Positions 9,663 through 18,063 of a stretch of DNA of 64,000 bases are shown here, piece after piece; within the stretch, counting starts at the first letter, position 1, and each line of letters starts with the position of its first letter. A program made the position numbers and the translations under genes. Where the stretch lies: the NCBI GenBank assembly GCA_027531255.1, contig JAPZRU010000022.1, positions 1-64,000 on the forward strand. Reading direction: 5' to 3'. Source of the stretch: Steroidobacteraceae bacterium (GTDB lineage Bacteria > Pseudomonadota > Gammaproteobacteria > Steroidobacterales > Steroidobacteraceae). The notes beneath the pieces were generated by a model. The model ran no database searches. It saw only the letters and a list, made by a program, of their open reading frames with translations, and was not told the origin of the DNA.

Positions 9663-9761
9663 TCGCCTCTCCGCGCCGCACGCCGTCGGAGCGACGCGTC
9701 GGAGCGAACCACACGTTAACGGTCAGATTCGGACGATTGCAAGGTGCGACGCTCGCGAGTC

Positions 9762-9781
9762 TGTCCCCTCTTCAGGGGACA
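9762..9781. promoter_or_regulatory. Perfect 8-bp palindrome upstream of the RHS toxin gene
   Basis: The bases tgtcccct and aggggaca are exact reverse complements around a 4-base centre, about 100 bases upstream of the RHS start at 9662. Size and position would suit an operator or a leader hairpin. No regulator is assigned. The rest of 9663-9975 holds nothing I can identify. Confidence 0.35.
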
Positions 9782-9975
9782 CGTCGCGCGAACCGCGGCG
9801 TCCCGAGCGCTGCCGTGGCAGCGTGCCTACAGCTCCGTGTGCTTCTTCAGGAAGCGTCAGAAGATCCGCGTCTGATCTGTCGCTGCGCATGGGAGCACGC
9901 TACCGCTGGGGAACCGCATGCGCGTTGATCATCACCCGATCCTCGTGACGTCGCGCGGGTGCTGCCCGGCATCAT

Positions 9976-10399
9976 GGATTCCATCGGGGCCGCCCGACAC
10001 TCACGTCGTCCGGCCGGGACGCGAGCACGGGCTCGCAGCGGCCCTCCCCCCATCCTTGCGCACCGAGCCCCCGCAGCCCGACCTCTGCACTCCGGCCCGG
10101 TCCAGGCGCCCACGGCAGCGCCCGCGCCCCCACCGGCCGTTCGGCGGCGGGCGTCGCCGGGTACCGCTCCGGTGCCGTGCCCGCGACGTGCGCCCGAATC
10201 AATCACCGCGGGCTCCTCGATGGCTCCCCGACATCGGCACGAACCTGAAGGTCATGGAGCCACGCGCCGCTGCTGCGTAAGCGCTGCCCGGAGAGCCGGG
10301 CTGTCAGGGACACGCGGGACTTGTACAACCGGTGCAACGTCGCAAGCAAAACTCCTAAAGTCAGCGCTCGCAAGGACCTCCGCAACGGACTACCAGGAG
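9976..10399. repeat. Dispersed repeat, copy 1 (about 424 bp)
   Basis: This segment is nearly identical to 17734-18063, starting at tggattccatcggg and ending at ggactaccaggag in both. Copy 1 carries about 95 extra bases starting near 10049, flanked by the short direct repeat cggcc, which suggests that copy 2 lost this piece by slippage. Coding capacity is doubtful: a 60-residue minus-strand frame is shared by both copies but resembles no family I know. The right edge falls inside an ECF sigma-factor gene, so the element has the behaviour of an inserted sequence. No transposase is encoded. Confidence 0.75.
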
Positions 10400-10594
10400 C
10401 TGCACGAGGCGGAGGTACACCTCGTTCACGAGCACCGTCGGTTCGATCGTCAGGCTGCGTTCGCCGCGCACTTCGCGCGCCGCGATGGCATGGATCTGGC
10501 CGTAGAGCACGCCGACCGCTTCGTCGAGGGCCGCGCGTTCGCCCCCGGACCAGCGCGCGAGCCGCGTCGTCGGGTCGCGGGCCTCGTCGTTCAA
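10400..10594 (-). pseudogene. ECF sigma factor N-terminal fragment, truncated by the repeat
   Basis: The minus-strand frame reads RLARWSGGERAALDEAVGVL, then a Y-G-Q-I-H-A-I-A segment and LTIEPTVLVNEVYLRLVQ. This is region 2 of the ECF-type sigma factors that begin with a W-x-x-G-D/E-R-x-A-L motif. Similarity stops exactly where dispersed repeat copy 1 begins (10399/10400), so sigma regions 2.3-4 are missing. A likely start is the TTG at 10594, with no clear ribosome-binding site. The product cannot be a working sigma factor. An exported hypothetical protein lies just upstream on the same strand. Confidence 0.65.
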
Positions 10595-10775
10595 GCGTGC
10601 ATGCCGATCAACGCGCCGCGCCGGGATAGGATGCGGCGGGCGGTTGCGCAAGCCGCAGATCGATCTCCGTGCAGCGCTTCGTGTCCGGATCGTCGCCGCC
10701 GACTGGCCAGCCGGCGACGAACCGCATCTGGCTCGGCTCGATGCGCCCCTGCCCGGCTCGCGGTCCACCGGGGCC

Positions 10776-11267
10776 CTACACGCCCGCGCGACGGACGGCC
10801 ATGCGCCCGTCGTGGGGTCGCGTCATCATCGTCGTGCGCGCCCCGCCTTCCGGATACCGCGGTGGCGACGTGGTCTGGCAGATGCCCTCCGAAGTCCACC
10901 ACCAGGTCGCGTCCGGGTCGCGTGCTTCCGGGTCCCGCGTGCGCACGCGGACTCCAAGCCCGGTGTCGGGATGCGGCGCGATCGCGCCGCAGCCGAGGAG
11001 TCCCTCGGCGTTGCGGCGCAGGAAGCGGATGTCGTCCGGAGCGCGCTGCCAGTAGCAGGCGGCCACGCCGAAGTCCTGCCGCAGCCAGCAGCGATCGGCG
11101 AGTTCCGGCAGCCAGCCCCGACGTCCGGCCGACGGCGGTGCGTTCGCGGTCGTGGCCCCGGTGGCTGCCGCAGCCGGCGCATCGTCGGCACGAGCGACCG
11201 GCGCCCCGCAGAGCCACGTCCAGCACGCCAGCGCGGCAACACTCCGGCTCGCGCCGGCGGCCTGCAT
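10776..11267 (-). CDS. Exported hypothetical protein
   Basis: The frame gives 163 residues from the ATG at 11267. Residues 1-27 form a plausible Sec signal peptide ending APVARA. The mature part has four cysteines (RCWLRQ, ACYWQRAP, LLGCGA, GICQTT) that could form two disulfides in the periplasm. A Trp-rich stretch (ATWWWTSEGICQ) is notable. I recognise no domain. The frame continues open upstream, but composition and the signal peptide favour this start. It sits between the RstB-like kinase gene and the broken ECF sigma gene, all on the minus strand. Confidence 0.5.
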   Translation of the reverse strand: MQAAGASRSVAALACWTWLCGAPVARADDAPAAAATGATTANAPPSAGRRGWLPELADRCWLRQDFGVAACYWQRAPDDIRFLRRNAEGLLGCGAIAPHPDTGLGVRVRTRDPEARDPDATWWWTSEGICQTTSPPRYPEGGARTTMMTRPHDGRMAVRRAGV

Positions 11268-11443
11268 CGTTCGCCCGCGGTCCGATATCAGCACGCGCGT
11301 CTCCCGACGCTCTGCGCTGCGGGCTTCGGCTCGCGGCGTCGGGGCACAGCTTGAAGTGCGGCGCGCGAGCCCCCGCCCCGCACTGCACGGATTCTGTTCA
11401 GTCCGAGGAGTGGCATCGCGCGTCCCCTGCCCTCGTCGGCGCA

Positions 11444-12736
11444 CTACTCCGGGGCGGCGCCAGCCGACGGCCACGCGATCTCGATGCGCACTCCGCCGAG
11501 CATGCTGCTCGTGCCGGCGCGCGCGTCCCCGCCGTGGAGCGCCGCGACGCGCGCGACGATCGCGAGTCCGAGCCCGAATCCGCCCGTGCCTTCGCCGCGC
11601 GTCCCTTCGAGGCGCGTGTACGCGCGGAAGACCTCGCGCCGCTTATCCGCCGGAATCCCGGGGCCATCGTCGTCGACCGCGATGCTGCACGTGCCGCCCG
11701 CCACGTTAGCTTCCACGCGAATGCGCGAACGCGCATATCGCGCCGCATTCGCGAGCAGATTGCTGACCGCGAGCCGCACCAGTCGCGGCTCAAGCCGCAC
11801 GTGCGCACCGCCGCCGTGCACGACGACCTCCACCTCGCGCCCCGGCATCGCACCCGCGAGCGCGACCTCGTGCAGCCAAGGGCCGAGCGCGACTTCCTGC
11901 CACTCCATGCGCAGGTCCGGATGATCAAGTCGCGCGTAGTCCAGCAGGCTCGCGATCAGCGCGTCGATCTGCATCACGTCGGCGTTGATGTCGCGCAGCT
12001 GAGCCTGCACCGGGGACTCGGCGTCGTTGCCTGCGACTGCGAGCGCGAAGCGGATGCGAGCGAGCGGCGTGCGCATCTCGTGCGACAGTGCGGCGGTGAG
12101 CGCCTTCTGGTTCTGGATGAGCTGGCTCAGCCGGCGCGACATCTCGTCGAGATCGCGCGCGAAGCTCGTCAGCTGCGTGGTGCGGCTGGCGGTGTCGAGC
12201 GGCTCGCGATAGTCTGCCGCAAAGCGCTGCGTCGCGGTCGTGAGCACGCGCAGGTCGGCCAGCAGCGGCCGCAGCCACAGCCCGACGATCACCAGGATCG
12301 ACAGGTAGAACAGGGCCGGCATGAACCGCGCGAGCAGCCCGTGCTGCGGCTGGGGAATGGGGCCCAGCTTGAGCACGCTATCGAGGAGCGGCGACGCCTG
12401 CAGGTAGAAGGTCTCGCCGTTCGCAGCGACCACCGGCTGCGGACTCGCCGGTGCCGTCGCGCTCAGTGCGGTCGCCTCGAGCACTTCGATGCCGAGCCCG
12501 GTTTCCGAACCGAGCGCGCGCACCGCCGCCTCGCGCTGCTCCGGGATCGTCCCCGCGAGCCGCAATTCCGCGAGCGCGAACGTCGCGGCGATCCAGGGAT
12601 CCACTTCCGCGTCCGCGCGCGAATGCAGCCGCGAGAACGCAAAGTCGAGCACGAGCGCGGCGATCATGAGCCCGCCGGCGAGCACGAGGTACGCACGGAT
12701 CACGTACCGCCGCTCGCGCCCGAACGGCGCGCTCAT
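11444..12736 (-). CDS. RstB-like sensor histidine kinase
   Basis: This is the membrane sensor of a two-component system, expected to phosphorylate the regulator encoded just upstream. Residues 10-30 and about 140-160 are membrane segments enclosing a roughly 100-residue periplasmic domain. A HAMP-like linker follows, then the H-box SHEMRTPLARIRFAL with His at about 219, the N-box NLLANAARYA, G1 (DDDGPGIP) and G2 (GGFGLGLAIV). All catalytic boxes are present and the length (430 residues) is normal for RstB. I chose the ATG at 12736 because it overlaps the regulator stop codon (ATGA). The next ATG, five codons upstream, would lie inside the regulator. Confidence 0.9.
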   Translation of the reverse strand: MSAPFGRERRYVIRAYLVLAGGLMIAALVLDFAFSRLHSRADAEVDPWIAATFALAELRLAGTIPEQREAAVRALGSETGLGIEVLEATALSATAPASPQPVVAANGETFYLQASPLLDSVLKLGPIPQPQHGLLARFMPALFYLSILVIVGLWLRPLLADLRVLTTATQRFAADYREPLDTASRTTQLTSFARDLDEMSRRLSQLIQNQKALTAALSHEMRTPLARIRFALAVAGNDAESPVQAQLRDINADVMQIDALIASLLDYARLDHPDLRMEWQEVALGPWLHEVALAGAMPGREVEVVVHGGGAHVRLEPRLVRLAVSNLLANAARYARSRIRVEANVAGGTCSIAVDDDGPGIPADKRREVFRAYTRLEGTRGEGTGGFGLGLAIVARVAALHGGDARAGTSSMLGGVRIEIAWPSAGAAPE

Positions 12737-13464
12737 TCCTGCTCGTCCCACGCGTCCGGCACGAGGAGATAGCCTTTCCCCCAGACGGTCTTGATGCGCG
12801 TCGGGTGCTCGCCGCTGTCACCCAGCTTGCGACGCAGCTTCGAGATCCGCACGTCGATCGAGCGATCGATGCCGTTGTAGTCGATGCCGCGCACGCTGCG
12901 GAACACGTCGTCCCGACTCACGAGCCTGCCGGCGCGGCGCGCGAGCAGGTTGAGGAGTTCGAACTCCTGCGTGGTGAGCTCCACCTGCCGACCTGCGAGC
13001 CACACCTCGCGCGAGCGCTCGCTCACGCGGAGTGAGCCCAGGCGGATCTCGTTCGGCTCGTCGTCGCGGGCGGTCGCCCCAACCGCGCGGCGCAGCAGCG
13101 CACGTACGCGTGCGAGCAGGACGATCGGGTCCACCGGCTTGATCACGTAGTCGTCCGCGCCCGCCTCGAGCCCGATCACCTGCTCGAGATCCGTGTCGAG
13201 CGCGGTGAGCATCAGGATCGGCACGTTGCCGCGGCGGCGCAGCTCGCGGCACACAGAGATGCCGTCGCGCCCGGGCAGCATGAGGTCGAGCAGCACGAGC
13301 TTCGGCCCGAGAGCGTCGAAGCGCTCGATCGCGCGGTCGCCGCGCGGCTCGACCACGACCCGCAGGCCGTTCTGTCCGAGATACTTCGCCGTGAGATCCG
13401 CGAGCCGGCGGTCGTCCTCGACGAGCAGGATGTCGGGCGCAGCTTCCGTCAAAGCACGTCCCAC
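12733..13464 (-). CDS. RstA-like OmpR-family response regulator
   Basis: The receiver domain has the acidic pair VEDD, the phospho-acceptor Asp in LVLLDLMLPGRDG, the Thr in LMLTALD and the Lys in YVIKPVDP. The winged-helix effector domain follows, with RGIDYNGIDRSIDVRISKLR, which is typical of the RstA branch. The start is uncertain: the GTG at 13464 gives 243 residues and a TTG at 13452 overlaps the stop of the DUF3019 gene (TTGA). It is co-transcribed with the kinase, and probably with the MipA/OmpV and DUF3019 genes upstream. Likely targets are envelope genes, including its own operon, by analogy only. Confidence 0.9.
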   Translation of the reverse strand: MGRALTEAAPDILLVEDDRRLADLTAKYLGQNGLRVVVEPRGDRAIERFDALGPKLVLLDLMLPGRDGISVCRELRRRGNVPILMLTALDTDLEQVIGLEAGADDYVIKPVDPIVLLARVRALLRRAVGATARDDEPNEIRLGSLRVSERSREVWLAGRQVELTTQEFELLNLLARRAGRLVSRDDVFRSVRGIDYNGIDRSIDVRISKLRRKLGDSGEHPTRIKTVWGKGYLLVPDAWDEQE

Positions 13465-13901
13465 ACGTGGCGGCTGCGACGCTGTCGCCGCCGGTCCTCG
13501 CTGCGCAGGTAGAGCAGCTCGACCCTCACCGCCGTCAGCCGCCTCGAATCGTTCGGCGCGGCGAGCCAGTATTCGAAGTCGCGCGTGACGATCGTGACGT
13601 CGTCGTGCTCGCCCGCACTCGCGGCGCTCCAGCAGCGGAGCGGCGCCGCCTGCCGATCGCTGCCCAGGCAGAAGTCGCCCGGCCGCGCGCTCTTCCAGTC
13701 GATCCGGAACAGAGTTTCGCAGGGCTTCGCCTCGCGCTCGGCGATGCACAGCACCGGCCGAACGCGGAGCGTCGGGCGCAGCTCTCTCGCGTCCGCCGCA
13801 GTGCCGGCGCGCAGCGGCACGAGCGCGGCGACCAGCCCGCATGCGAGCGCGCACGCGAGCACGCGTGCGAACCGGCGCGGTGGTGTGGTCGTCTCGATCA
13901 T
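13449..13901 (-). CDS. DUF3019 family exported protein
   Basis: The 150-residue product has a signal peptide (residues 1-35, hydrophobic core VLACALACGLVAALVPL). A compact domain follows with LRVRPVLCIAEREAKPCETL, IDWKS, DFCLG and RCWS, which is the conserved pattern of DUF3019. The four cysteines probably pair in the periplasm. DUF3019 genes are often found between a mipA/ompV gene and an rstA/rstB pair, exactly as here. Four bases separate it from the MipA/OmpV stop, and its own stop lies within the start region of the regulator, so the four genes look like one operon. Molecular function is not known; a periplasmic partner in envelope-stress sensing is a guess. Confidence 0.8.
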   Translation of the reverse strand: MIETTTPPRRFARVLACALACGLVAALVPLRAGTAADARELRPTLRVRPVLCIAEREAKPCETLFRIDWKSARPGDFCLGSDRQAAPLRCWSAASAGEHDDVTIVTRDFEYWLAAPNDSRRLTAVRVELLYLRSEDRRRQRRSRHVWDVL

Positions 13902-13905
13902 GCGC

Positions 13906-14700
13906 TCAGTACCGCCATGCGATTCCCGCGAACCATGATTTCACCGCGCGATCCTTCGTCAGCGGGCTGTCAGCGACGGCGGCGTTGAGGCGTTCGTAGT
14001 GCGCGCTCGCCGCGAGGCGCCAGTGGCGGCTCAGGTACCAGCTCGCGCGCAGGCTCGCCTCCCAGTTCACGCCCGCGCCGGCAGTGTACGGCGGCAACGC
14101 GGTGCTCGCTTCGCCGGGCCGCACTCCCCAATAGTAGTCTCCGAGCGCCGCGCTCTTGTAGTGCGCAGAGATCCCGGGCTCCAGCGACCAGCGGCGTCCG
14201 CGGAACGTGTACGAGTACTCGGCATCCGCGCTGTGCCCGCCGTGCGTGCCGCTCGCGTCGCGGTGCGCGGCGAGCGCGAGCGCGCCCCAGTCGCCGTCGG
14301 CGAGCCATTCAGCACCGACCTCGATCGCCCAGCTCCGTTCCGGCACGCGCAACTCGACCGGGGCGGGCAGCGAGGCGCCCGTCACGCTCACGTTCACGAA
14401 CTTCGTGTTCGTACGGCCGAAGAACACGCGATCCGAGTTCACCCGCGCGACCAGGTTCAACGTGCCGCTCGGGCGATCCAGCACCGTGAACCCGAGGTCG
14501 CCGTTGTCGAAGAAGAATCGCTCGCCGAACCAGGCGACGTCCACGTCGACTGCGATCGGCAGGCGCTTCGACTCGATCAGCGGGTTCGTGCGCTCACCCG
14601 CACCGAGGGCCAGGCCGAGCCGCCACGCCGACTCGGCGTTCGCTTCCGCGGACCCCGCGCAGAGCACCAGCAGGCTCAGCAGATTTGGCAGTGTCTTCAT
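13906..14700 (-). CDS. MipA/OmpV family outer-membrane protein
   Basis: The 264-residue protein begins with a signal peptide (MKTLPNLLSLLVLCAGSAEA). It is made of alternating strands with aromatic belts (AWFGERFFFDNGDLGFTVL, SAHYKSAALGDYYWGVRP) and ends with FAGIAWRY, an aromatic C-terminus suited to BamA-dependent assembly. Length and motifs match the MipA/OmpV scaffold/porin family. It is first in a minus-strand operon with DUF3019 and a two-component pair, and is transcribed away from the lipoprotein gene at 14891. The role may be passage of small molecules or a structural link to peptidoglycan synthesis; the sequence does not decide which. Confidence 0.88.
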   Translation of the reverse strand: MKTLPNLLSLLVLCAGSAEANAESAWRLGLALGAGERTNPLIESKRLPIAVDVDVAWFGERFFFDNGDLGFTVLDRPSGTLNLVARVNSDRVFFGRTNTKFVNVSVTGASLPAPVELRVPERSWAIEVGAEWLADGDWGALALAAHRDASGTHGGHSADAEYSYTFRGRRWSLEPGISAHYKSAALGDYYWGVRPGEASTALPPYTAGAGVNWEASLRASWYLSRHWRLAASAHYERLNAAVADSPLTKDRAVKSWFAGIAWRY

Positions 14701-14890
14701 GCGCCGAGTGTGTTCCGCCGCGTCTCCGGCCGGAAGGGAATGGTCGCACGTGGCGGTACGAAAAGCGTTAAGACTTGTAACCGCACGGCGGCAACGGAAA
14801 CTTACTCTTTCCCGGACCGAACGCTACAGATCCGGACGCGCACTGCGCCTAGGCTGGACCGGCAAGTTCGGCCATCCGGGAGTCAAGTCC
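14701..14890. promoter_or_regulatory. Divergent promoter region between mipA/ompV and the lipoprotein gene
   Basis: The 190-base gap separates genes read in opposite directions, so both promoters must lie here or at its edges. An AT-richer patch (around aaaagcgttaagacttgtaa) stands out from the GC-rich surroundings. I see no confident -35/-10 pair or RstA box. Confidence 0.4.
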
Positions 14891-16807
14891 ATGTTGCCAC
14901 TCACCGCTACGCGCAGGATTCCGCGCGCATTCACGAGCGCGTTCCTGCTCTGCATGGTCGCCGCCTGCGGAGGCGGCGGCGGCGACGAGGGCGCCTCGAT
15001 CGCGCAGCCGACCGGGCTGCTCCGCCTGGTGCGCGATCCGGCGGAACTCGAGTCCGCGCTGAAGGAAGCGCTGCGTGCAGCACCGCCGGCGACCACCGCG
15101 ACCGGTGCACCGGGGCAGTTCTCCGGTACGTACACGCTCGAGGCGGGAGTCGACGAGCTCGACGGCGTGCGCTACGACGGCTCGCTGCTGTACGTCGCAC
15201 CGCAGCGCGCAATCGAGTGCTGCTTCATCGCGCGGCCGGCCGAAGAGCCCGGCGCGGAGCCGGCGCCGCCGGTCGTGCGCGCGGTCCGCATCCTGCGTAC
15301 GGACGTGGCGGATGCAAGCGCGCGCGAAGTCGGTCGAATCCCGCTGGAGAACGGCGTGTCGGTGCAGGGCATGTACACGAGCGGCACCACGCTCGTTGCC
15401 CTCACCAGCGAGGCGTACTATGGCAGCTACGGGCCGTTCTGGACGGGCCTCCCGTACTGGGCGCCCACGCGATTCGGCATCCGGTTCTACGACGTCGCGA
15501 GCCCCGCCACGCCGCGTCTCGCGTTCGCCGCGGAGATCGACGGCGTATTCGTCGACAGCCGCCGCATCGGCGACCGTGTGTATCTCGTGAGCCGCTACGC
15601 ACCGCGCGCACTGCTCGACGCGAACCGGGAGGCGGCACTGGCCGGCGCCACGCTGAACGACCTCCTGCCGCAGGTCACGATCGGCGGCGCCTCGCGCCCG
15701 CTCGTGGACCCCGCACGCTGCTACGTCACGAGCGATCGCTCCGGTTCGGCCGGCGCCGCCGTCATCACGAGCATCACCGTCGTGCCGATCGGCAACCCCG
15801 GCGCGATGACGACCACGTGCTACGACGAGGAGGCCTACGGCGTGTACGTCTCCGAGCAGGCGGTATACCTCACGCAGCAGCGCACGGTCGGTTCGGCCGT
15901 GCGTACTCGCGTCCACCGCTTCGACATCGGCGGCGGGCCGCCCGCGTATCGCGGCTCGGCGGAAGTCGACGGCGCCGTGTGGACGGGCGGGCAGAACGAC
16001 TTCCGCATGAACGAGTTCGAGGGCCGCCTGCGACTCTTCACGACCGAGTTCGTCGCCGACGCCGCGGACGGCCAGGATCATCGGCTCTACGTCCTGCAGC
16101 CCCGCGCGAACGCACCGGAGCTCGAAGTCGTGTCGCAACTTCCGAACACTCGCCGGCCGGAGGAGATCGGCAAGCCCGGTGAAGCGCTGTACGGCGTACG
16201 CTTCCGCGGCCGACGCGCGTACGCGGTCACGTTCCGGCAGGTGGACCCGCTCTACGTGCTCGACCTGTCGAATCCAGCGGACCCTGCGATCGCGGGCGCG
16301 CTCGAACTGCCCGGCTTCAGCGACTTCCTGCATCCAGTGAGCGAGCAGCTGCTCCTCGGCCTCGGCCGCGCGGATACCGGCGGCGTGCGTCTCGCGCTCT
16401 TCGACGTGTCGTCGCCCGGCCGGCCGCGCGAACGCGGCGGCCTCACGCTCGGCGGCGCGGGCTCGCACAGCGAGGCGCGCTTCGATCGGCATGCGTTCGC
16501 GTATCTGGCCGGCGGTTCCCGCGATCGCTTCGCGATCCCGGTCGATCGCTACGCCGAAGACGGCTCGTTCCGCTTCGAGCGCTCGGCGCTCGAGCTCTTC
16601 GAAGTACACGACCAAGGCACGCCCGCACTCGCGACGCTGCACGCGGTCGGCGCGATCGTTTCGCGTCGCGCAGATGCCGCGCCAGCCACGGCGCCGGTCG
16701 CCCGCAGCCGCGCGTTCATCGCCGACGGCACCGTCTACTACGTCGCCGACGACGCGGTGTACGGCGCACCATGGTCCGCGCCGGAGAGCGCACGCGGGCC
16801 GTTCTGA
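14891..16807 (+). CDS. Beta-propeller domain lipoprotein
   Basis: The ATG at 14891 opens a 638-residue protein with a lipoprotein signal (FLLCMVAAC, lipidated Cys at about 26) followed by a run of glycines. The body repeats blade-like segments such as VRILRTDVADASAREVGRI, GIRFYDVASPATPRLAF, LYVLDLSNPADPAIAGAL and LALFDVSSPGRPRERGGL. These match the secreted beta-propeller domain family, whose blades contain V-x-D-x-S-x-P-x-x-P. It is probably anchored in the outer or inner membrane facing the periplasm. The open frame extends far upstream, but the signal peptide fixes the start. It is transcribed divergently from the MipA/OmpV-RstAB operon, which may regulate it. Confidence 0.85.
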   Translation: MLPLTATRRIPRAFTSAFLLCMVAACGGGGGDEGASIAQPTGLLRLVRDPAELESALKEALRAAPPATTATGAPGQFSGTYTLEAGVDELDGVRYDGSLLYVAPQRAIECCFIARPAEEPGAEPAPPVVRAVRILRTDVADASAREVGRIPLENGVSVQGMYTSGTTLVALTSEAYYGSYGPFWTGLPYWAPTRFGIRFYDVASPATPRLAFAAEIDGVFVDSRRIGDRVYLVSRYAPRALLDANREAALAGATLNDLLPQVTIGGASRPLVDPARCYVTSDRSGSAGAAVITSITVVPIGNPGAMTTTCYDEEAYGVYVSEQAVYLTQQRTVGSAVRTRVHRFDIGGGPPAYRGSAEVDGAVWTGGQNDFRMNEFEGRLRLFTTEFVADAADGQDHRLYVLQPRANAPELEVVSQLPNTRRPEEIGKPGEALYGVRFRGRRAYAVTFRQVDPLYVLDLSNPADPAIAGALELPGFSDFLHPVSEQLLLGLGRADTGGVRLALFDVSSPGRPRERGGLTLGGAGSHSEARFDRHAFAYLAGGSRDRFAIPVDRYAEDGSFRFERSALELFEVHDQGTPALATLHAVGAIVSRRADAAPATAPVARSRAFIADGTVYYVADDAVYGAPWSAPESARGPF

Positions 16808-16845
16808 AGGGCGGCGCGGGCGCGCCAGGGAAGGCGCGCTCGCGT

Positions 16846-16889
16846 CGCTCCGTCGGCCGACGGAGCGGCGGTGTGCACGCCACCGCCGC
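16846..16889. terminator. Palindrome and hairpin between converging genes
   Basis: Positions 16846-16867 form an exact 22-base palindrome (11-bp arms, no loop). A second stem has 9-bp arms at 16865-16873 and 16881-16889 around a 7-base loop. They lie after the lipoprotein stop (16807, plus strand) and after the katG remnant stop (16911, minus strand). A bidirectional termination role is likely from position, though no T-run follows. Confidence 0.45.
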
Positions 16890-16910
16890 CCCGCCCATCG
16901 CGCGTGCCGC

Positions 16911-17577
16911 TCAGACGCGATCGAGCTCCATTGATTTCGCCCAGGCCTTCACGAAGTCCTGCACGAACTTCTCGCGCGCGTCGTTCGATGCGTAAGCTTC
17001 CGCGACCGCGCGCTGCTCCAAGTGCGATCCGATGATCAGGTCGACCGGAGTCGCGGTCCACTTCAGCGCACCCGTCCTGCGGTCGCGTCCTTCGTACAGG
17101 CCGTCGCCCTGCTTCGACCACTGCGTCGACATGTCGAGCAGGTTCACGAACCACTAGTTCGAGAGCGAGCCAGGCTTCGACGTGAACAGGCCGTGCTTTG
17201 CGCCGCCCGCGCTCGCACCGAGCGAGCGCATGCCGCCGAGCAGCACGGTCATCTCCGGCACCGTAAGCTTCAGCATGGCCGCCTTGTCGACGAGCGCTTC
17301 GGCCGGCGACAGCTGGTTGTCCGCACCGTAGTAGTTGCGGAAGCCGTCCACCGCCAGCTCGAGCACCCCGAAGGAGGCCGCATCCGTCTGCGCCGCGGTC
17401 CCGTCCACGCGGCCCGCCTTGAACGGCACGGTCACGTCGAAGCCTGCATCCTCCGCGGGCTTCTCGATCGCGGCCGCGCCGCCGAGCACGATCACCTCCG
17501 CGTGCGAGGCCTTGCGACCGCCGGTCGCGATGCGGTTGAACTCCGTACGCACCGCTTCGAGCTTCGCGAATTCCCGG
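16911..17577 (-). pseudogene. katG: Catalase-peroxidase katG C-terminal remnant with an in-frame stop
   Basis: The minus-strand frame encodes VRTEFNRIATGGRKASHAEV, DAGFDVTVPFKAGR, GFRNYYG, PEMTVLLGGMRSLGA and KHGLFTSKPGSLSN. A TAG at 17154-17156 interrupts it, and then [31 protein letters not shown] and the KatG-like end [12 protein letters not shown] continue in the same frame. KatG proteins are about 720-740 residues; only some 220 remain, from the C-terminal pseudo-catalytic domain. The haem-binding N-terminal domain is absent. The 5-prime break is near 17577, about 155 bases before dispersed repeat copy 2. Expected residues at the stop are Asn-Asp-Trp, so this is a nonsense change, not a frameshift. 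Confidence 0.85.
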
Positions 17578-17733
17578 GCGTAGTCGAAGTGCGAATAGGA
17601 ATTTCAAGCCCTCGGTCGCACGGTAGCGGCGTGCGTCCCGGGTGCCGCAGTGAGTGCCCCGCCTAGCCTCCGCGGGCCGGTCGGCGATCGATCCCGACCG
17701 CACTCGAGCCGCGCACGCTCGCCGCCGGCCTCT

Positions 17734-18063
17734 TGGATTCCATCGGGTCCGCCCGACACTGACGTCGTCCGGCCGGGACGCAAGCACGGGCTCGCAGCGG
17801 CCGTTCGGCGGCGGGCGTCGCCGGGTACCGCTCCGGTGCCGTGCCCACGACGTGCGCCCGAATCAATCACCGCGGGCTCCTCGATGGCTCCCCGACATCG
17901 GCACGAACCTGAAGGTCACGGAGCCACGCGCCGCTGCTGCGTAAGCACTGCCCGGAGAGCCGGGCTGTCAGGGACACGCGGGACTTGTACAACCGGTGCA
18001 ACGTCGCAAGCAAAACTCCTAAAGTCAGCGCTCGCAAGGAACTGCGCAACGGACTACCAGGAG
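17734..18063. repeat. Dispersed repeat, copy 2 (about 330 bp)
   Basis: It matches 9976-10399 with few differences, but lacks about 95 bases after the sequence cgcagcggcc. The right edge is followed by an 11-base inverted match (18041-18051 with 18074-18084, actgcgcaacg). Its flanks are a katG remnant on the left and a hydrophobic frame fused to an IS256 fragment on the right, so both sides are gene debris. Positions 17578-17733 contain nothing I can identify. Confidence 0.75.

Noticed and set aside
10203..10385. A 60-residue minus-strand gene shared by both repeat copies
   Set aside because: The frames are similar only because the DNA repeat is similar. There is no ribosome-binding site or known family, and no sign of codon-level constraint that I can see.
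17154..17156. Amber codon in katG as pyrrolysine or a reassigned stop
   Set aside because: The gene has also lost its N-terminal domain, and ordinary genes here end with TAG, TAA and TGA (maleylpyruvate isomerase, fdsD, fdsB region), so stops are read normally.
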